Positions 15,634-26,890 of a DNA stretch of 64,000 nt are shown here, piece by piece; the first letter of the stretch is position 1; each line of letters starts with the position of its first letter. The position numbers and the translations under genes are program-made. A model generated the notes under the pieces. It worked only from the letters and a program-made list of their open reading frames with translations. It had not been told where the DNA came from and did not search any database. The DNA comes from an uncultured Pleomorphomonas sp. (GTDB lineage: Bacteria; Pseudomonadota; Alphaproteobacteria; Rhizobiales; Pleomorphomonadaceae). The stretch is from NCBI GenBank assembly GCA_937868725.1, contig CALMMQ010000120.1:1-64000 (forward strand), given 5' to 3'.

Positions 15634-18513
15634 ATGAAGCTTTCCGAACTTGCCCCCGACATCCTGACCACCGACGCGGCGCTGCGCCGGATCGACATCA
15701 CGTCGGTCACGGCCGATAGCCGCGCCGTCGTGCCGGGTGGCCTGTTCGCCGCGCTGGCCGGCACCAAGGTGCACGGGGCCGCGTTCGTGCCGCAGGCGGT
15801 TGCCGCCGGGGCGGCCGTCATTCTCGCCGGTCCCGATGACGACGTCGGCGCCGTCGACGTGCCGGTGCTGCGCGAAGCCGATCCGCAGCGCCGCTTCTCG
15901 CGCATGGTGGCGCGCTTCTATGGGCCACAGCCCAAGACTGTGGTGGCGGTGACCGGCACCAACGGCAAGACGTCGGTGGCCAACTTCGTGCGCCAGATCT
16001 GGCAGACGGCCGGTCTTGAGGCGGCTTCGGTCGGCACCATCGGCGTGACGACGCGCGCCGGCACGCGCTATGGCAACATGACGACGCCCGACCCGGTGAC
16101 GCTGCACAAGGCGCTGAAGGAGATCAAGGACGAGGGTATCGAGCACGTCGCCATGGAAGCGTCGTCGCACGGCCTGATCCAGCGGCGTCTCGACGGTCTC
16201 GACATCGCCGCCGGCGCCTTTACCAACCTGTCGCGCGACCATCTCGACTACCACGGCAGCATGGACGCCTACATGGCGGCCAAGATGCGCCTGTTCAACA
16301 CCGTGTTGCAGCCGGGAGCGCCGGCCATCATCAACGTCGACGACGTTGCCGGCGAAGCCTTCGCCTCGGCGGCGCGCATTTCCGGCCTCGATCTGCAGAC
16401 CGTTGGCGCCAAGGGCGGCCGGATCCGCATTCTCGACGTGCGCCGCGACGGTTACGCCCAGATCGCCACCGTCGACATCGGCGCCGGACCGCGCGAAGTG
16501 CGGCTGCCGCTGGTCGGCGCTTTCCAGGTCTCCAATGCCCTGGTGGCGGCCGCCCTGGCCTCAGCTCCCGGCAGCGTCGGTCTCGACGCGGCGCTCGACG
16601 CCCTGTCGTCGATCGAAGGCGCCAAGGGGCGGCTCGAACTCGTCGCCTATTCGCCGGCTGGGGCGCCGGTGTTCGTCGACTATGCCCATACGCCGGCCGC
16701 TCTCGAGGTGGCGCTCGAGACGCTGCGGCCCTACGTCGCCCCCGGCGGCAAGCTGGTGGTGGCCTTCGGCGCCGGCGGCGACCGCGATCGCGGCAAGCGG
16801 CCGCAGATGGGCGCCGTCTGCGATCGCCTTGCCGACGTTGCCATCGTCACCGACGACAATCCGCGTTCGGAAGACCCGGCCGCCATTCGCGCCGAGGTCA
16901 AGGCGGCGGCGCCGCATGCCCTTGAAATCGGCGATCGCGCCAAGGCCATCGCCCACGGCATCGGCCTCGTCGGCGACGGCGACATCTTCCTGGTGGCCGG
17001 CAAGGGCCACGAGACCGGCCAGACCATCGCCGGCGTCGTCCATCACTTTTCCGATCACGAAGCGGTGCTGGACGCCATGCCGGGCATCACGCCGGCCGGT
17101 GGTACGCTGTGGCCGGTGGCCGAGTTCGTCAAGGCGCTGGCCGGCGACACGGTCGGGACCATCGGCAAGATCACCGGCGTCTCCATCGACAGCCGGACCG
17201 TGGCGCCGGGCGATGCCTTCTTCGCCATCGCCGGCGATCGCTTCGACGGTCATGCCTTCGTGGCCGATGCCCTGGCCAAGGGGGCGGCGGTGGCGGTGGT
17301 GGCCGCTGCCAAGCGCGGCGAACTGCCGGCCAACGCCGGGCCGCTGGTGGTGGTCGACGACGTGCTGGCCGCGCTCGGCCGGCTCGGCGTGCGGGCGCGC
17401 GAGCGTTCGGCGGCCAAGATCATCGCTGTCACCGGTTCGGTCGGCAAGACGTCGACCAAGGAGGCCCTGCGCCACGTGCTCGAGCCGTCGGGCATCGTCC
17501 ATGCGGCCGCCGCCTCGTTCAACAATCATTGGGGCGTGCCGCTGACGCTGGCGCGCATGCCGCGCAACTGCCGCTTCGGCATCTTCGAGATCGGCATGAA
17601 CCACGCCGGCGAGATCCGGCCGCTGGTGGCCATGGTGCGGCCGCACGTGGCCATCATCACCACGGTGGCGCCGGTGCACACGGAGTATTTCAAGGACGTC
17701 GAGGCCATCGCCCGCGCCAAGGCCGAGATCTTCGAGGGGCTGATGCCTGGTGGTACGGCCATCATCAACCGCGACATCGAGTGGGCCGACCTGCTGGCGT
17801 CCATTGCCCGTGCGCACGGCGCTTCGGTGGTGTTCTTCGGTGCCGACAAAACGGCGGACGCCCATCTCGAAAAGTACGTGCTGCACGACGAGTGCTCGAC
17901 GGTGACGGCGACGCTGCTCGGCGAACAGATCACCTTCAAGATCGGCGCGCCCGGCCGACACCTCGTCGACAACTCGCTGGCCGTGCTGGCCGCCGTCAAG
18001 GCGGTGGGCGGCGATCTGACGCGGGCGCTGATGGCCCTGCAGAGCCACGGCCAACCCAAGGGACGCGGCAAGCGCCACGCGCTGCGCGTCGTCGGCGGCA
18101 CAGCGCGACTGATCGACGAGAGCTACAACGCCAACCCGACGTCGATGCGCGCCGCCATCGCGCTTCTGGCCCGGTCGGGCGGCGAAGACAAGGGCCGGCG
18201 CGTCGCCGTGCTGGGCGACATGCTGGAGCTCGGTCCCAAGTCGGCGCAGCTGCACGCCGAACTCATCGAGCCGCTGAAGGCGGCGGGGGTCGACACGGTG
18301 TTCTGCTGCGGCCCCTTGATGCACAACCTCTGGTCTTCGTTGCCGCGACCGATGCGCGGTGTTTACGCCGAGAAGTCGGCCGGGCTGGTCGATGCTGTGC
18401 TTGAGGATGTGCGTCCAGGCGACGTGTTGATGATCAAGGGATCGCTGGGCAGCCGGATGGGGCTGATCGTCGATGCGCTGATTTCGAGATTTGGCGCAGA
18501 GAATCAAATATAA
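15634..18513 (+). CDS. murE-murF: MurE-MurF fusion: DAP-adding and D-Ala-D-Ala-adding ligase
   Basis: One 959-codon frame encodes two consecutive Mur ligases. Residues 1 to about 480 are MurE: ATP loop TGTNGKTS (107-114) and the DNPR motif (408-411) that selects meso-diaminopimelate. Residues from about 491 are MurF: a new N-terminal UMP-binding domain (LWPVAEFVKAL, then GVSIDSRTVAPGDAFFAI), ATP loop TGSVGKTS (600-607) and the C-terminal domain with ESYNANPTSMRAAI. About ten Gly/Pro-rich residues join them. The product would add DAP and then D-Ala-D-Ala to UDP-MurNAc-L-Ala-D-Glu. Most alphaproteobacteria have two genes; a natural MurE-MurF fusion is known in Bordetella. A sequencing indel at the junction is the main alternative. 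Confidence 0.93.
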   Translation: MKLSELAPDILTTDAALRRIDITSVTADSRAVVPGGLFAALAGTKVHGAAFVPQAVAAGAAVILAGPDDDVGAVDVPVLREADPQRRFSRMVARFYGPQPKTVVAVTGTNGKTSVANFVRQIWQTAGLEAASVGTIGVTTRAGTRYGNMTTPDPVTLHKALKEIKDEGIEHVAMEASSHGLIQRRLDGLDIAAGAFTNLSRDHLDYHGSMDAYMAAKMRLFNTVLQPGAPAIINVDDVAGEAFASAARISGLDLQTVGAKGGRIRILDVRRDGYAQIATVDIGAGPREVRLPLVGAFQVSNALVAAALASAPGSVGLDAALDALSSIEGAKGRLELVAYSPAGAPVFVDYAHTPAALEVALETLRPYVAPGGKLVVAFGAGGDRDRGKRPQMGAVCDRLADVAIVTDDNPRSEDPAAIRAEVKAAAPHALEIGDRAKAIAHGIGLVGDGDIFLVAGKGHETGQTIAGVVHHFSDHEAVLDAMPGITPAGGTLWPVAEFVKALAGDTVGTIGKITGVSIDSRTVAPGDAFFAIAGDRFDGHAFVADALAKGAAVAVVAAAKRGELPANAGPLVVVDDVLAALGRLGVRARERSAAKIIAVTGSVGKTSTKEALRHVLEPSGIVHAAAASFNNHWGVPLTLARMPRNCRFGIFEIGMNHAGEIRPLVAMVRPHVAIITTVAPVHTEYFKDVEAIARAKAEIFEGLMPGGTAIINRDIEWADLLASIARAHGASVVFFGADKTADAHLEKYVLHDECSTVTATLLGEQITFKIGAPGRHLVDNSLAVLAAVKAVGGDLTRALMALQSHGQPKGRGKRHALRVVGGTARLIDESYNANPTSMRAAIALLARSGGEDKGRRVAVLGDMLELGPKSAQLHAELIEPLKAAGVDTVFCCGPLMHNLWSSLPRPMRGVYAEKSAGLVDAVLEDVRPGDVLMIKGSLGSRMGLIVDALISRFGAENQI

Positions 18514-18663
18514 GAGCCGCGAGCGCCGCATGGCGCAACCGGTGATGAGTCCGAGCGGGGCTGTTCGGGATCGGTCGGAAAAATAGGGCGCGGGGTGACG
18601 GCGGGACGGCGCAAGGCGGCGACCGTGGCACTGCCAGCGTCTGGTGCTGGAGAAGTTTGGGAA

Positions 18664-19767
18664 ATGCTGGTGTACTTGGCCGAGTGGGCCGGGCAATTGT
18701 CCGTTCTGAACGTGTTTCGTTACCTGACATTCAGGACGTCGGCGGCGGTTGTCACGGCGCTTCTGGTAGTGTTCCTGTTCGGACCGGCGATCATCGACAG
18801 CCTGCGCATCCGCCAGGGCAAGGGCCAGCCGATCCGTACCGACGGACCGCAGAGCCATCTGGCCAAGAAGGGCACGCCGACCATGGGCGGCCTGATGATC
18901 CTGTCGGGCATCCTGGTGGCGACGCTGCTGTGGGCTGACCTGCGCAACCCGTTCGTGGTGACGGTGCTGGTCGTCACCGTCGCCTTCGGGGCCATCGGCT
19001 TCTACGACGACTATCTCAAGGTCACCAAGCAGTCGCACAAGGGCCTCAGCGGCCGCGCCCGGCTGATGCTGGAGGCGCTGATCGCCGGTCTTGGCTGTCT
19101 GGTCATCCTGACGGCCAGCCGGGCGGCGCTGCCGCCGGCCGACGCGGCGCTGGCGAGTTCGCTGTTCTTCCCGTTCATCAAGGAACTGACGCTCGACCTC
19201 TGGATCTTCTATGTGCCGTTCGGTGCCTTCGTCATCGTCGCCTCGGGCAACGCCGTCAACCTGACGGACGGCCTCGATGGTCTCGCCATCGTGCCGGTGA
19301 TGGTGGCCGCCGCCTCGTTCTCGCTCATTGCCTACCTGACCGGTAACGCCGTGTTCGCCGACTATCTGCGCATCCACTATGTCGTCGGCACCGGCGAGCT
19401 GGCGGTGATCTGTGGGGCCGTCATCGGCGCCGGCCTCGGCTTTCTGTGGTTCAATGCGCCGCCGGCGGCCATCTTCATGGGCGACACCGGTTCGCTGGCC
19501 CTCGGTGGCCTGCTCGGCACCGTCGCCGTCGCCATCAAGCACGAGATCGTGCTGGCCATCATCGGCGGCCTGTTCGTGCTGGAAGCGCTGTCGGTGATCA
19601 TCCAGGTGACGAGCTACAAGTTGACCGGCAAGCGCGTCTTCAAGATGGCGCCGATCCATCACCACTTCGAACAGCTGGGCTGGACCGAGGCGCAGGTGGT
19701 TATCCGCTTCTGGATCATCGCCGTCGTTCTGGCCCTGATCGGGTTGTCGACGCTCAAGCTGCGCTGA
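18664..19767 (+). CDS. mraY: Phospho-MurNAc-pentapeptide translocase
   Basis: A 367-residue integral membrane enzyme that moves phospho-MurNAc-pentapeptide onto undecaprenyl phosphate, forming lipid I. About ten membrane spans are visible. Active-site motifs are present: GTPTMGG (70-76), the Asp pair in FYDDYLKV (Asp115, Asp116), [10 protein letters not shown] near residue 200, [11 protein letters not shown] and the loop MAPIHHHFE near residue 320. The ATG at 18664 follows GGAG and gives the standard start; the upstream in-frame extension to 18595 is not family-like. It lies 150 bp after murE-murF, the second widest gap in the cluster after that between ftsI and murE-murF, so a local promoter is possible. 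Confidence 0.97.
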   Translation: MLVYLAEWAGQLSVLNVFRYLTFRTSAAVVTALLVVFLFGPAIIDSLRIRQGKGQPIRTDGPQSHLAKKGTPTMGGLMILSGILVATLLWADLRNPFVVTVLVVTVAFGAIGFYDDYLKVTKQSHKGLSGRARLMLEALIAGLGCLVILTASRAALPPADAALASSLFFPFIKELTLDLWIFYVPFGAFVIVASGNAVNLTDGLDGLAIVPVMVAAASFSLIAYLTGNAVFADYLRIHYVVGTGELAVICGAVIGAGLGFLWFNAPPAAIFMGDTGSLALGGLLGTVAVAIKHEIVLAIIGGLFVLEALSVIIQVTSYKLTGKRVFKMAPIHHHFEQLGWTEAQVVIRFWIIAVVLALIGLSTLKLR

Positions 19768-19782
19768 AGGAGAGACGACGAG

Positions 19783-21192
19783 ATGATCCCGATCACCACC
19801 TACAAGGGCAAGCGCGTCGCCGTGTTCGGCCTCGGAGGCTCCGGCCTGACGACCGCTGAAGCGCTGATCGACGGTGGGGCCGAGGTCATCGCCTGGGATG
19901 ACAGCGAACCGGCGCGGGAAGCGGCCAAGGCGCGCGACATTCCCGTGCTCGACTGGCGCGGCAGCGAATTCGCCGCCTATTCGGCGCTGGTGCTGGCTCC
20001 GGGCGTGCCGCTCACCCACCCCGAGCCGCACTGGTCGGTGAAGATCGCCCGGGAAGCCGGCGTCGAGATCATCGGCGACATCGGCCTGTTCGCCCGCGAG
20101 CGCACGGCCCGCTGCGGCGCCGCGCCATTCGTGGCCATCACCGGCACCAACGGCAAATCGACGACGACGGCGCTGGTGGCCCACATCCTGCGCACGGCCG
20201 GCAAGGACGTTGAGATCGGCGGCAATTTCGGGCCGGCCATTCTTGGTCTCAAGGACCTGGTGCCCGAGCGCTACTATGTGGTCGAGTGCTCGTCGTTCCA
20301 GATCGATCTCGCCCCGGGCATCGACGCCAGCGTGGCTATCCACCTCAACCTCACCGAGGACCACATCGACCGTCACGGCTCGATGGAAGGCTATGCCGCC
20401 GTCAAGGAGCGGCTGGTGGCCGGCGCGGCGGTGGCGGTGGTCGGCGTCGACGACGTCTACAGCCGGGTAATGGCCGAGCATCGCGAGGCGCGCGGCGCCG
20501 AGACGTTGCGCATTTCCACCCTCGGCGCCGTCAAGAGCGGTGTCTGGGCGGTGTCGCAGCGCATCATCGAGCCGAGCGGGCTCACCCAGACGGTGGTCTA
20601 CGACCTGCACGGCCACCCGATCCTCAAGGGCGTGCACAACGCTCAGAACGTCGCCGCCGCCGTGGCCGCCACGCGCCGGCTGGGGCTGACGCTCGATCAG
20701 GTGCGCAAGGGCATCGAGAGCTTCCCCGGACTGGCGCACCGCATGGAGCCGATCGGCAAGGCGGGCGATGGCCGCATCGTGCTGGTCAACGATTCCAAGG
20801 CAACCAACGCCGACGCGGCGGCCAAGGCGCTGGCCAGCTTCGAGCGCATCTACTGGATCGCCGGTGGCAAGCCGAAGACCGGCGGCATCGTGTCGCTGGC
20901 GCCGTATTTCCCGAAGATCGCCAAGGCCTTCCTGATCGGCGTCGCCGCCGACGAGTTCGCCGCCACGCTTGAGGGCAAGGTGCCCTACGACAGCGTCGGC
21001 ACGCTCGACAAGGCGGTGGAGGGGGCTCTCGCCGCCGCGCTCGCCGACGACAGCGGCCTGTCCTCGGTGGTGCTGCTGTCGCCGGCCTGTGCGTCCTATG
21101 ACCAGTTCAAGAACTTCGAGGTGCGTGGCGATCACTTCCGCGATCTGGTGCTGACCGACCCGCGCGTGCAGCCCTTCCAGGAGAAAGCGTGA
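19783..21192 (+). CDS. murD: UDP-MurNAc-L-alanine:D-glutamate ligase
   Basis: A 469-residue cytoplasmic Mur ligase adding D-Glu to UDP-MurNAc-L-Ala. The N-terminal Rossmann-like domain starts VAVFGLGGSGLTTAEAL. The ATP loop TGTNGKS is at residues 120-126, with the carbamylated-Lys and metal-binding region in the central domain (LNLTEDHIDRHGSMEGY). The C-terminal domain has GLAHRMEPIG and VNDSKATNADAAAKAL, which bind the nucleotide and D-Glu. The gene starts 15 bp after mraY with AGGAGA upstream and its stop overlaps the ftsW start (TGATG). Confidence 0.97.
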   Translation: MIPITTYKGKRVAVFGLGGSGLTTAEALIDGGAEVIAWDDSEPAREAAKARDIPVLDWRGSEFAAYSALVLAPGVPLTHPEPHWSVKIAREAGVEIIGDIGLFARERTARCGAAPFVAITGTNGKSTTTALVAHILRTAGKDVEIGGNFGPAILGLKDLVPERYYVVECSSFQIDLAPGIDASVAIHLNLTEDHIDRHGSMEGYAAVKERLVAGAAVAVVGVDDVYSRVMAEHREARGAETLRISTLGAVKSGVWAVSQRIIEPSGLTQTVVYDLHGHPILKGVHNAQNVAAAVAATRRLGLTLDQVRKGIESFPGLAHRMEPIGKAGDGRIVLVNDSKATNADAAAKALASFERIYWIAGGKPKTGGIVSLAPYFPKIAKAFLIGVAADEFAATLEGKVPYDSVGTLDKAVEGALAAALADDSGLSSVVLLSPACASYDQFKNFEVRGDHFRDLVLTDPRVQPFQEKA

Positions 21193-22349
21193 TGGTTTCA
21201 CGAGCCGAACGCAGCCGTCTGGCCGACTGGTGGTTCACCGTCGACAAGCTGTTGCTGGTCGCCTTCCTGGTGCTGATCTTCGGCGGCATCGTGCTGTCGC
21301 TGGCGGCCAGCCCGGCGGTGGCCGAGCGCATCGGCATCGCCGACAGCTACTATTTCGTCAAGCGACAGGCCTTCTTCGCCATCCCGGCGGTGCTGGTGCT
21401 GGTGGGTGTGTCGATGCTGAGCCCCAAGCAGATCCGGCGCGGGGCGCTGCTCGGCTTTGCCGTCTGCGTGCTGATGCTGATCGCCACGCTGCTGATCGGC
21501 CCGGAAGTCAAGGGTTCGCGGCGCTGGATCAACATTGCCGGTGTGTCGATCCAGCCGTCGGAGTTCATCAAGCCGATGTTCGCGGTGCTGGTCGGCTTCC
21601 TGCTGGCCGAGGGGCAGAAGCGCCCCGATCTGCCGGGGCGGTCGTTCTCGCTGCTGCTGGTCGGCATCGTCGTGGCGCTGCTGGTCGCTCAGCCCGACTT
21701 TGGCCAGACCATGCTCATCTGTCTCACCTGGGGCGGTCTGTTCTTCATCTCCGGCATGAGCTGGATGTGGATTGTCGTGCTGGCGGGTACGGGCGTGATG
21801 GGCATTCTCAGCGCCTACACGCTGGTGCCGCATGTGCGCTCGCGCATCGAGCGCTTCCTCAATCCGGAGGTCGGCGACACCTATCAGGTGCAGACGGCGC
21901 AGGAAGCCTTCGTCAACGGCGGCTGGTGGGGCCAGGGGCCGGGTGAAGGTACGTTCAAGCGCATCCTGCCGGACAGCCACACCGACTTCGTGTTCGCCGT
22001 GCTCGGCGAGGAGTACGGGCTCATCATGTGCGCGGCGCTGGCGCTGGTGTTCGCCTTCATCGTCATGCGCGGCTTCTCCCACGCTCTGCGCGAGAACGAT
22101 GGCTATGTGCGTCTCGCCGCCGCCGGTCTGGTCATGCAGTTCGGCCTGCAGTCGTGCATCAACATGGCGGTGAATCTGCACCTCATGCCGGCCAAAGGCA
22201 TGACGCTGCCGTTCATCTCCTATGGCGGATCGTCGCTGGTGGCCATTGCCCTATCCATGGGAATGCTGCTGGCGCTGACGCGCAAGCGGCCGGACCAGAC
22301 GCGCTTCGTGGCGCCGATCGAATTCACGCCGCTCACCCAACGGAGCTGA
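21192..22349 (+). CDS. ftsW: Septal peptidoglycan polymerase FtsW
   Basis: A 385-residue SEDS-family membrane glycosyltransferase that polymerises lipid II at the septum with FtsI. Ten membrane spans are apparent. SEDS hallmarks include GSRRWINIAGVSIQPSEFIK, the catalytic-loop region with AQPDFGQTMLI and VRSRIERFLNPE, and the C-terminal FISYGGSSLVAIALSMGML. A GTG at 21189 is in frame and only one codon upstream; I prefer the ATG at 21192, which overlaps the murD stop. The cluster supplies FtsW, FtsI and MurG within 10 kb of each other. Confidence 0.95.
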   Translation: MVSRAERSRLADWWFTVDKLLLVAFLVLIFGGIVLSLAASPAVAERIGIADSYYFVKRQAFFAIPAVLVLVGVSMLSPKQIRRGALLGFAVCVLMLIATLLIGPEVKGSRRWINIAGVSIQPSEFIKPMFAVLVGFLLAEGQKRPDLPGRSFSLLLVGIVVALLVAQPDFGQTMLICLTWGGLFFISGMSWMWIVVLAGTGVMGILSAYTLVPHVRSRIERFLNPEVGDTYQVQTAQEAFVNGGWWGQGPGEGTFKRILPDSHTDFVFAVLGEEYGLIMCAALALVFAFIVMRGFSHALRENDGYVRLAAAGLVMQFGLQSCINMAVNLHLMPAKGMTLPFISYGGSSLVAIALSMGMLLALTRKRPDQTRFVAPIEFTPLTQRS

Positions 22350-22357
22350 TACGGCCG

Positions 22358-23479
22358 ATGGCCAAGACGATCCTGATCACCGCCGGCGGTACCGGCGGCC
22401 ACCTGTTTCCGGCCGAGGCGCTGGCCCACGAGCTGGCGCCGCGCGGCTACGATATCCATCTAGCCACCGACCACCGGGCGACCAACTACGGTTCGGAGTT
22501 TCCGGCCAAGGAAACCCACATCATCGCCTCGGCCACCTTCGGCGATCGTTCGCCCATCGGCCTCGTCAAGTCGGCGGGGCGGCTGGCGACCGGTTTCGTC
22601 CAGTCGCTGGCCCTCGTCCGGCGCCTGCGGCCGGTGGCGGCCATCGGTTTTGGCGGCTACCCGACCTTGCCGCCGCTGCTTGCCGCTTCGCTCCTCGGCC
22701 GGCCGACGCTGATCCACGAGGCCAACGCCGTCATGGGGCGGGCCAACCGCTTTCTGGCCGGCCGCGTCAGCGCCATAGCCACCTCGTTCGCCGATACCGG
22801 CCTGATGGGCGAGGGCGGAGCCAAGGCGGCGGTCACCGGCAATCCGGTGCGGCCGCGGGTCATCGCCGCCGTGTCGCCGTATCAGGCGCCGGTTGATGGC
22901 GAGAAGCTGCGCCTGATGGTGTTCGGCGGCAGCCAGGGGGCCCGGGTGTTCGCCGATCTGGTGCCGCCGGCGCTCGAAGCGCTGTCGCCTGCGCTGATTG
23001 GCCGGCTGAAGCTGGTGCAGCAGGTGCGGGCCGAGGACGTCGACCGCGTCGCCGCCGTCTACGGTCGGCTCGGCCTCGATTACGAGATCGCGCCGTTCTT
23101 CACCGATCTGCCCGAGCGCATGGCCGGTTCCCATCTCGTTGTCTGCCGTTCCGGTGCCTCCTCGGTGGCCGAGCTGACGGTGATCGGCCGGCCGTCGATC
23201 CTGGTGCCGCTGCCGCACGCCCTCGACAACGACCAGAAGACCAATGCCATCGGCCTGGAAAAGGCCGGCGGCGCCATCATGGCCGAGCAGGCCGCCCTGA
23301 CGCCGGAGAAGCTGGCCGGGCTGATCGCCGATCTTCTCGCCGATCCCGCCCGCCTCGCGACCATGGCCAGCGCGGCGCGGGCGCAGGGCCGCCCCGACGC
23401 CGTGCGCCGTCTCGCCGATCTGGTCGAGCATGTCGCCGCCGGCGGCAAGCCGAACGCATTCGCAGCCACAGGAAGTTGA
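22358..23479 (+). CDS. murG: MurG, lipid II-forming GlcNAc transferase
   Basis: A 373-residue peripheral membrane GT-B glycosyltransferase that transfers GlcNAc from UDP-GlcNAc to lipid I. The N-terminal glycine-rich loop [17 protein letters not shown] contacts the diphosphate. The second conserved block [15 protein letters not shown] and the [12 protein letters not shown] loop belong to the lipid I-binding domain. The C-terminal domain has [12 protein letters not shown] and the UDP-GlcNAc-binding stretch [19 protein letters not shown] followed by [12 protein letters not shown]. The ATG at 22358 lies 8 bp after the ftsW stop; the longer frame from 22028 is a shadow across ftsW. Confidence 0.97.
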   Translation: MAKTILITAGGTGGHLFPAEALAHELAPRGYDIHLATDHRATNYGSEFPAKETHIIASATFGDRSPIGLVKSAGRLATGFVQSLALVRRLRPVAAIGFGGYPTLPPLLAASLLGRPTLIHEANAVMGRANRFLAGRVSAIATSFADTGLMGEGGAKAAVTGNPVRPRVIAAVSPYQAPVDGEKLRLMVFGGSQGARVFADLVPPALEALSPALIGRLKLVQQVRAEDVDRVAAVYGRLGLDYEIAPFFTDLPERMAGSHLVVCRSGASSVAELTVIGRPSILVPLPHALDNDQKTNAIGLEKAGGAIMAEQAALTPEKLAGLIADLLADPARLATMASAARAQGRPDAVRRLADLVEHVAAGGKPNAFAATGS

Positions 23480-23484
23480 TTGTC

Positions 23485-24897
<1,413 letters not shown>

Positions 24898-24901
24898 CGT
24901 C

Positions 24902-25855
24902 ATGAACGGTGCGGCGCTCCTTGCCCGTCTCGGCGACCTTTCGGACATCCGCGGACGGATCGAGCCGGGCAAGTCGCTCAGGGAGTTCATGTGGTTCCGC
25001 GTTGGCGGCCCGGCGGAGGTGCTGTTCCAGCCGGCCGACGAGGCCGATCTCGCCCTCTTCCTGAAGCGGCTGCCGGCGGATGTGCCCGTCACCATCCTGG
25101 GGCTCGGCTCCAACCTGCTGATCCGTGACGGCGGTCTGCCGGGCGTGGCCATCCGCCTGTCGCTCAAGGGCTTCGGCGGCGTCGAACGCGTCGGCGAACG
25201 ACGGCTCCGGGCCGGCACCGGCATTCCCGACAAGCATCTGGCCGCCCGGGCGCTCGAGGCGGGGCTGTCCGGCTTCGCCTTCTTCCACGGCATTCCCGGC
25301 GGCCTCGGCGGGGCGCTGCGCATGAACGCCGGTGCCAACGGCTCGGACACCTCGGCGCGCGTCATCGAGGTGCGGGCGGTGACGCGCCAGGGCGACATCG
25401 TGACGCTGCCGGTGGCCGAGATGGGCTACGCCTATCGCCATTCCGGCGCGCCGGACGGGCTGATCTTCACCTCGGCGCTCCTTGAAGGCATTCCGGCCGA
25501 CCGCGAGGCCATCGCCGCCGACATGGACGCGGTGGCCGAACATCGGGAGAAGTCGCAGCCGATCCGCTCGCGCACCGGCGGTTCCACCTTCAAGAACCCC
25601 GACGGCGGCTCGGCCTGGAAACTGATCGACGCGGCCGGCTGCCGTGGCCTGCGCATCGGCGACGCGCAGGTGAGCGAAATGCACTGCAACTTCCTCATCA
25701 ACGTCGACGCGGCCAGCGCCCATGACGTCGAACTGTTGGGCGAAACGGTGCGGGCCCGCGTCTTCGAGACGAGCGGCGTGCGGCTCGAATGGGAAATCAA
25801 GCGGTTCGGCGTGTTCGAGCCGGGCCGCGAGGTCACCCCCTTTCTGGGGCTGTGA
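24902..25855 (+). CDS. murB: UDP-N-acetylenolpyruvoylglucosamine reductase
   Basis: A 317-residue FAD enzyme that reduces UDP-GlcNAc-enolpyruvate to UDP-MurNAc with NADPH. The FAD-binding PCMH domain has [15 protein letters not shown] and the pyrophosphate loop [18 protein letters not shown]. The type I substrate loop region includes AYRHSGAP with its Tyr. The catalytic-serine region is in [12 protein letters not shown], and the general acid Glu lies in the C-terminal stretch after [18 protein letters not shown]. The start at 24902 is 4 bp after the murC stop. Placement of murB between murC and ddl is usual for this group. Confidence 0.96.
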   Translation: MNGAALLARLGDLSDIRGRIEPGKSLREFMWFRVGGPAEVLFQPADEADLALFLKRLPADVPVTILGLGSNLLIRDGGLPGVAIRLSLKGFGGVERVGERRLRAGTGIPDKHLAARALEAGLSGFAFFHGIPGGLGGALRMNAGANGSDTSARVIEVRAVTRQGDIVTLPVAEMGYAYRHSGAPDGLIFTSALLEGIPADREAIAADMDAVAEHREKSQPIRSRTGGSTFKNPDGGSAWKLIDAAGCRGLRIGDAQVSEMHCNFLINVDAASAHDVELLGETVRARVFETSGVRLEWEIKRFGVFEPGREVTPFLGL

Positions 25856-25966
25856 GCGGGGACGACCCCGCCTTCATTCTGTTGCGTACCCTTTCCCCGT
25901 TGGGGGCGGCGTCGGTCGATCCAGTCCGACGCCGAAGTGATTCGAGATACGGCCTGGAGGCAAACG

Positions 25967-26890
25967 ATGAGCAAGCATGTGGCGGTGCTGATGGGCGGAC
26001 TTTCCTCCGAACGGCCGGTCAGCCTCAACTCTGGCAAGGCCTGCGCCGATGCGCTCGAAGCGCGCGGCTACCGCGTCAGCCGCGTCGACGTCGACCGGAC
26101 GATCGCCGCCGTGCTCGACGAGCTCAGGCCCGACGTCTGCTTCAACGCCCTGCATGGCGCCTTCGGCGAGGACGGCGTCATCCAGGGCATTCTCGAGATG
26201 CTGGCCATTCCCTACACCCATTCGGGCGTGCTGGCCTCGGCGCTGGCCATGAACAAGCCCAAGGCCAAGGCCGTGCTCAAGGCGGCAGGCATACCCGTGG
26301 TTGAGCATCGCCTGGCCGATCGGCACGAAGTGGTTAACGCCCACGTGCTCGAACCGCCATATGTGATCAAGCCGCCGGCGGAAGGTTCCAGCTTCGGCGT
26401 GCTCATCGTTCCGGCCGGCGCCGCCCATCCGCCGCAGGAACTGATGGGGCCGCAGTGGCGCTACGGCGACCTGGTCATGGTGGAAAAATACGTTCCGGGA
26501 CGGGAACTTACCTGTGGTGTCATGGGCGATCGCCCCCTCGGCGTCATCGAAGTGCTGCCGGTGGGTGACAGCTTCTACACATACGACGCGAAATATCGTC
26601 CCGGCGGCTCTCGCCACATTCTCCCGGCACAAATTTCACCGAATATTTACCAACTTGTTCAAACATTAGCCCTCGAAGCTCACCGTGCTCTCGGTTGTCG
26701 TGGCGTCAGTCGCGCCGATTTCCGCTTCGACGACCAGGGTGACGGCACGGGGCAGGTGATCTGCCTCGAAGTGAACACGCAACCGGGCATGACGGCGACG
26801 TCGCTGGTCCCGGACATGGCCCAGCATGCCGGCATCGCGTTCGGCGAGCTGGTCAGCTGGATGGTGGAGGACGCAAGTTGCAGTCGATGA
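25967..26890 (+). CDS. ddl: D-alanine:D-alanine ligase
   Basis: A 307-residue ATP-grasp ligase making the D-Ala-D-Ala dipeptide that MurF consumes. Motifs are [20 protein letters not shown] at the N-terminus, [18 protein letters not shown], the [14 protein letters not shown]-binding loop, [13 protein letters not shown] and the metal-binding [17 protein letters not shown] near the end. The ATG at 25967 has CTGGAGG upstream and follows a 111-bp gap after murB. Codons between about 26620 and 26690 are unusually AT-rich for this region. The last 13 bases overlap ftsQ, whose Shine-Dalgarno sequence lies inside ddl. Confidence 0.96.
   Translation: MSKHVAVLMGGLSSERPVSLNSGKACADALEARGYRVSRVDVDRTIAAVLDELRPDVCFNALHGAFGEDGVIQGILEMLAIPYTHSGVLASALAMNKPKAKAVLKAAGIPVVEHRLADRHEVVNAHVLEPPYVIKPPAEGSSFGVLIVPAGAAHPPQELMGPQWRYGDLVMVEKYVPGRELTCGVMGDRPLGVIEVLPVGDSFYTYDAKYRPGGSRHILPAQISPNIYQLVQTLALEAHRALGCRGVSRADFRFDDQGDGTGQVICLEVNTQPGMTATSLVPDMAQHAGIAFGELVSWMVEDASCSR

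Noticed and set aside
13608..15905. A 765-codon antisense frame across ftsI
   Set aside because: Same shadow effect; the product is Arg/Asp/Gly/His-rich and ftsI on the other strand is unambiguous.
16561..21201. A 1546-codon antisense open frame opposite murE-murF, mraY and murD
   Set aside because: It is a codon-bias shadow in GC-rich DNA. The opposite strand holds complete, well-recognised genes, and the translated product is low-complexity His/Arg/Gly/Asp/Gln with no domains or ribosome binding site.
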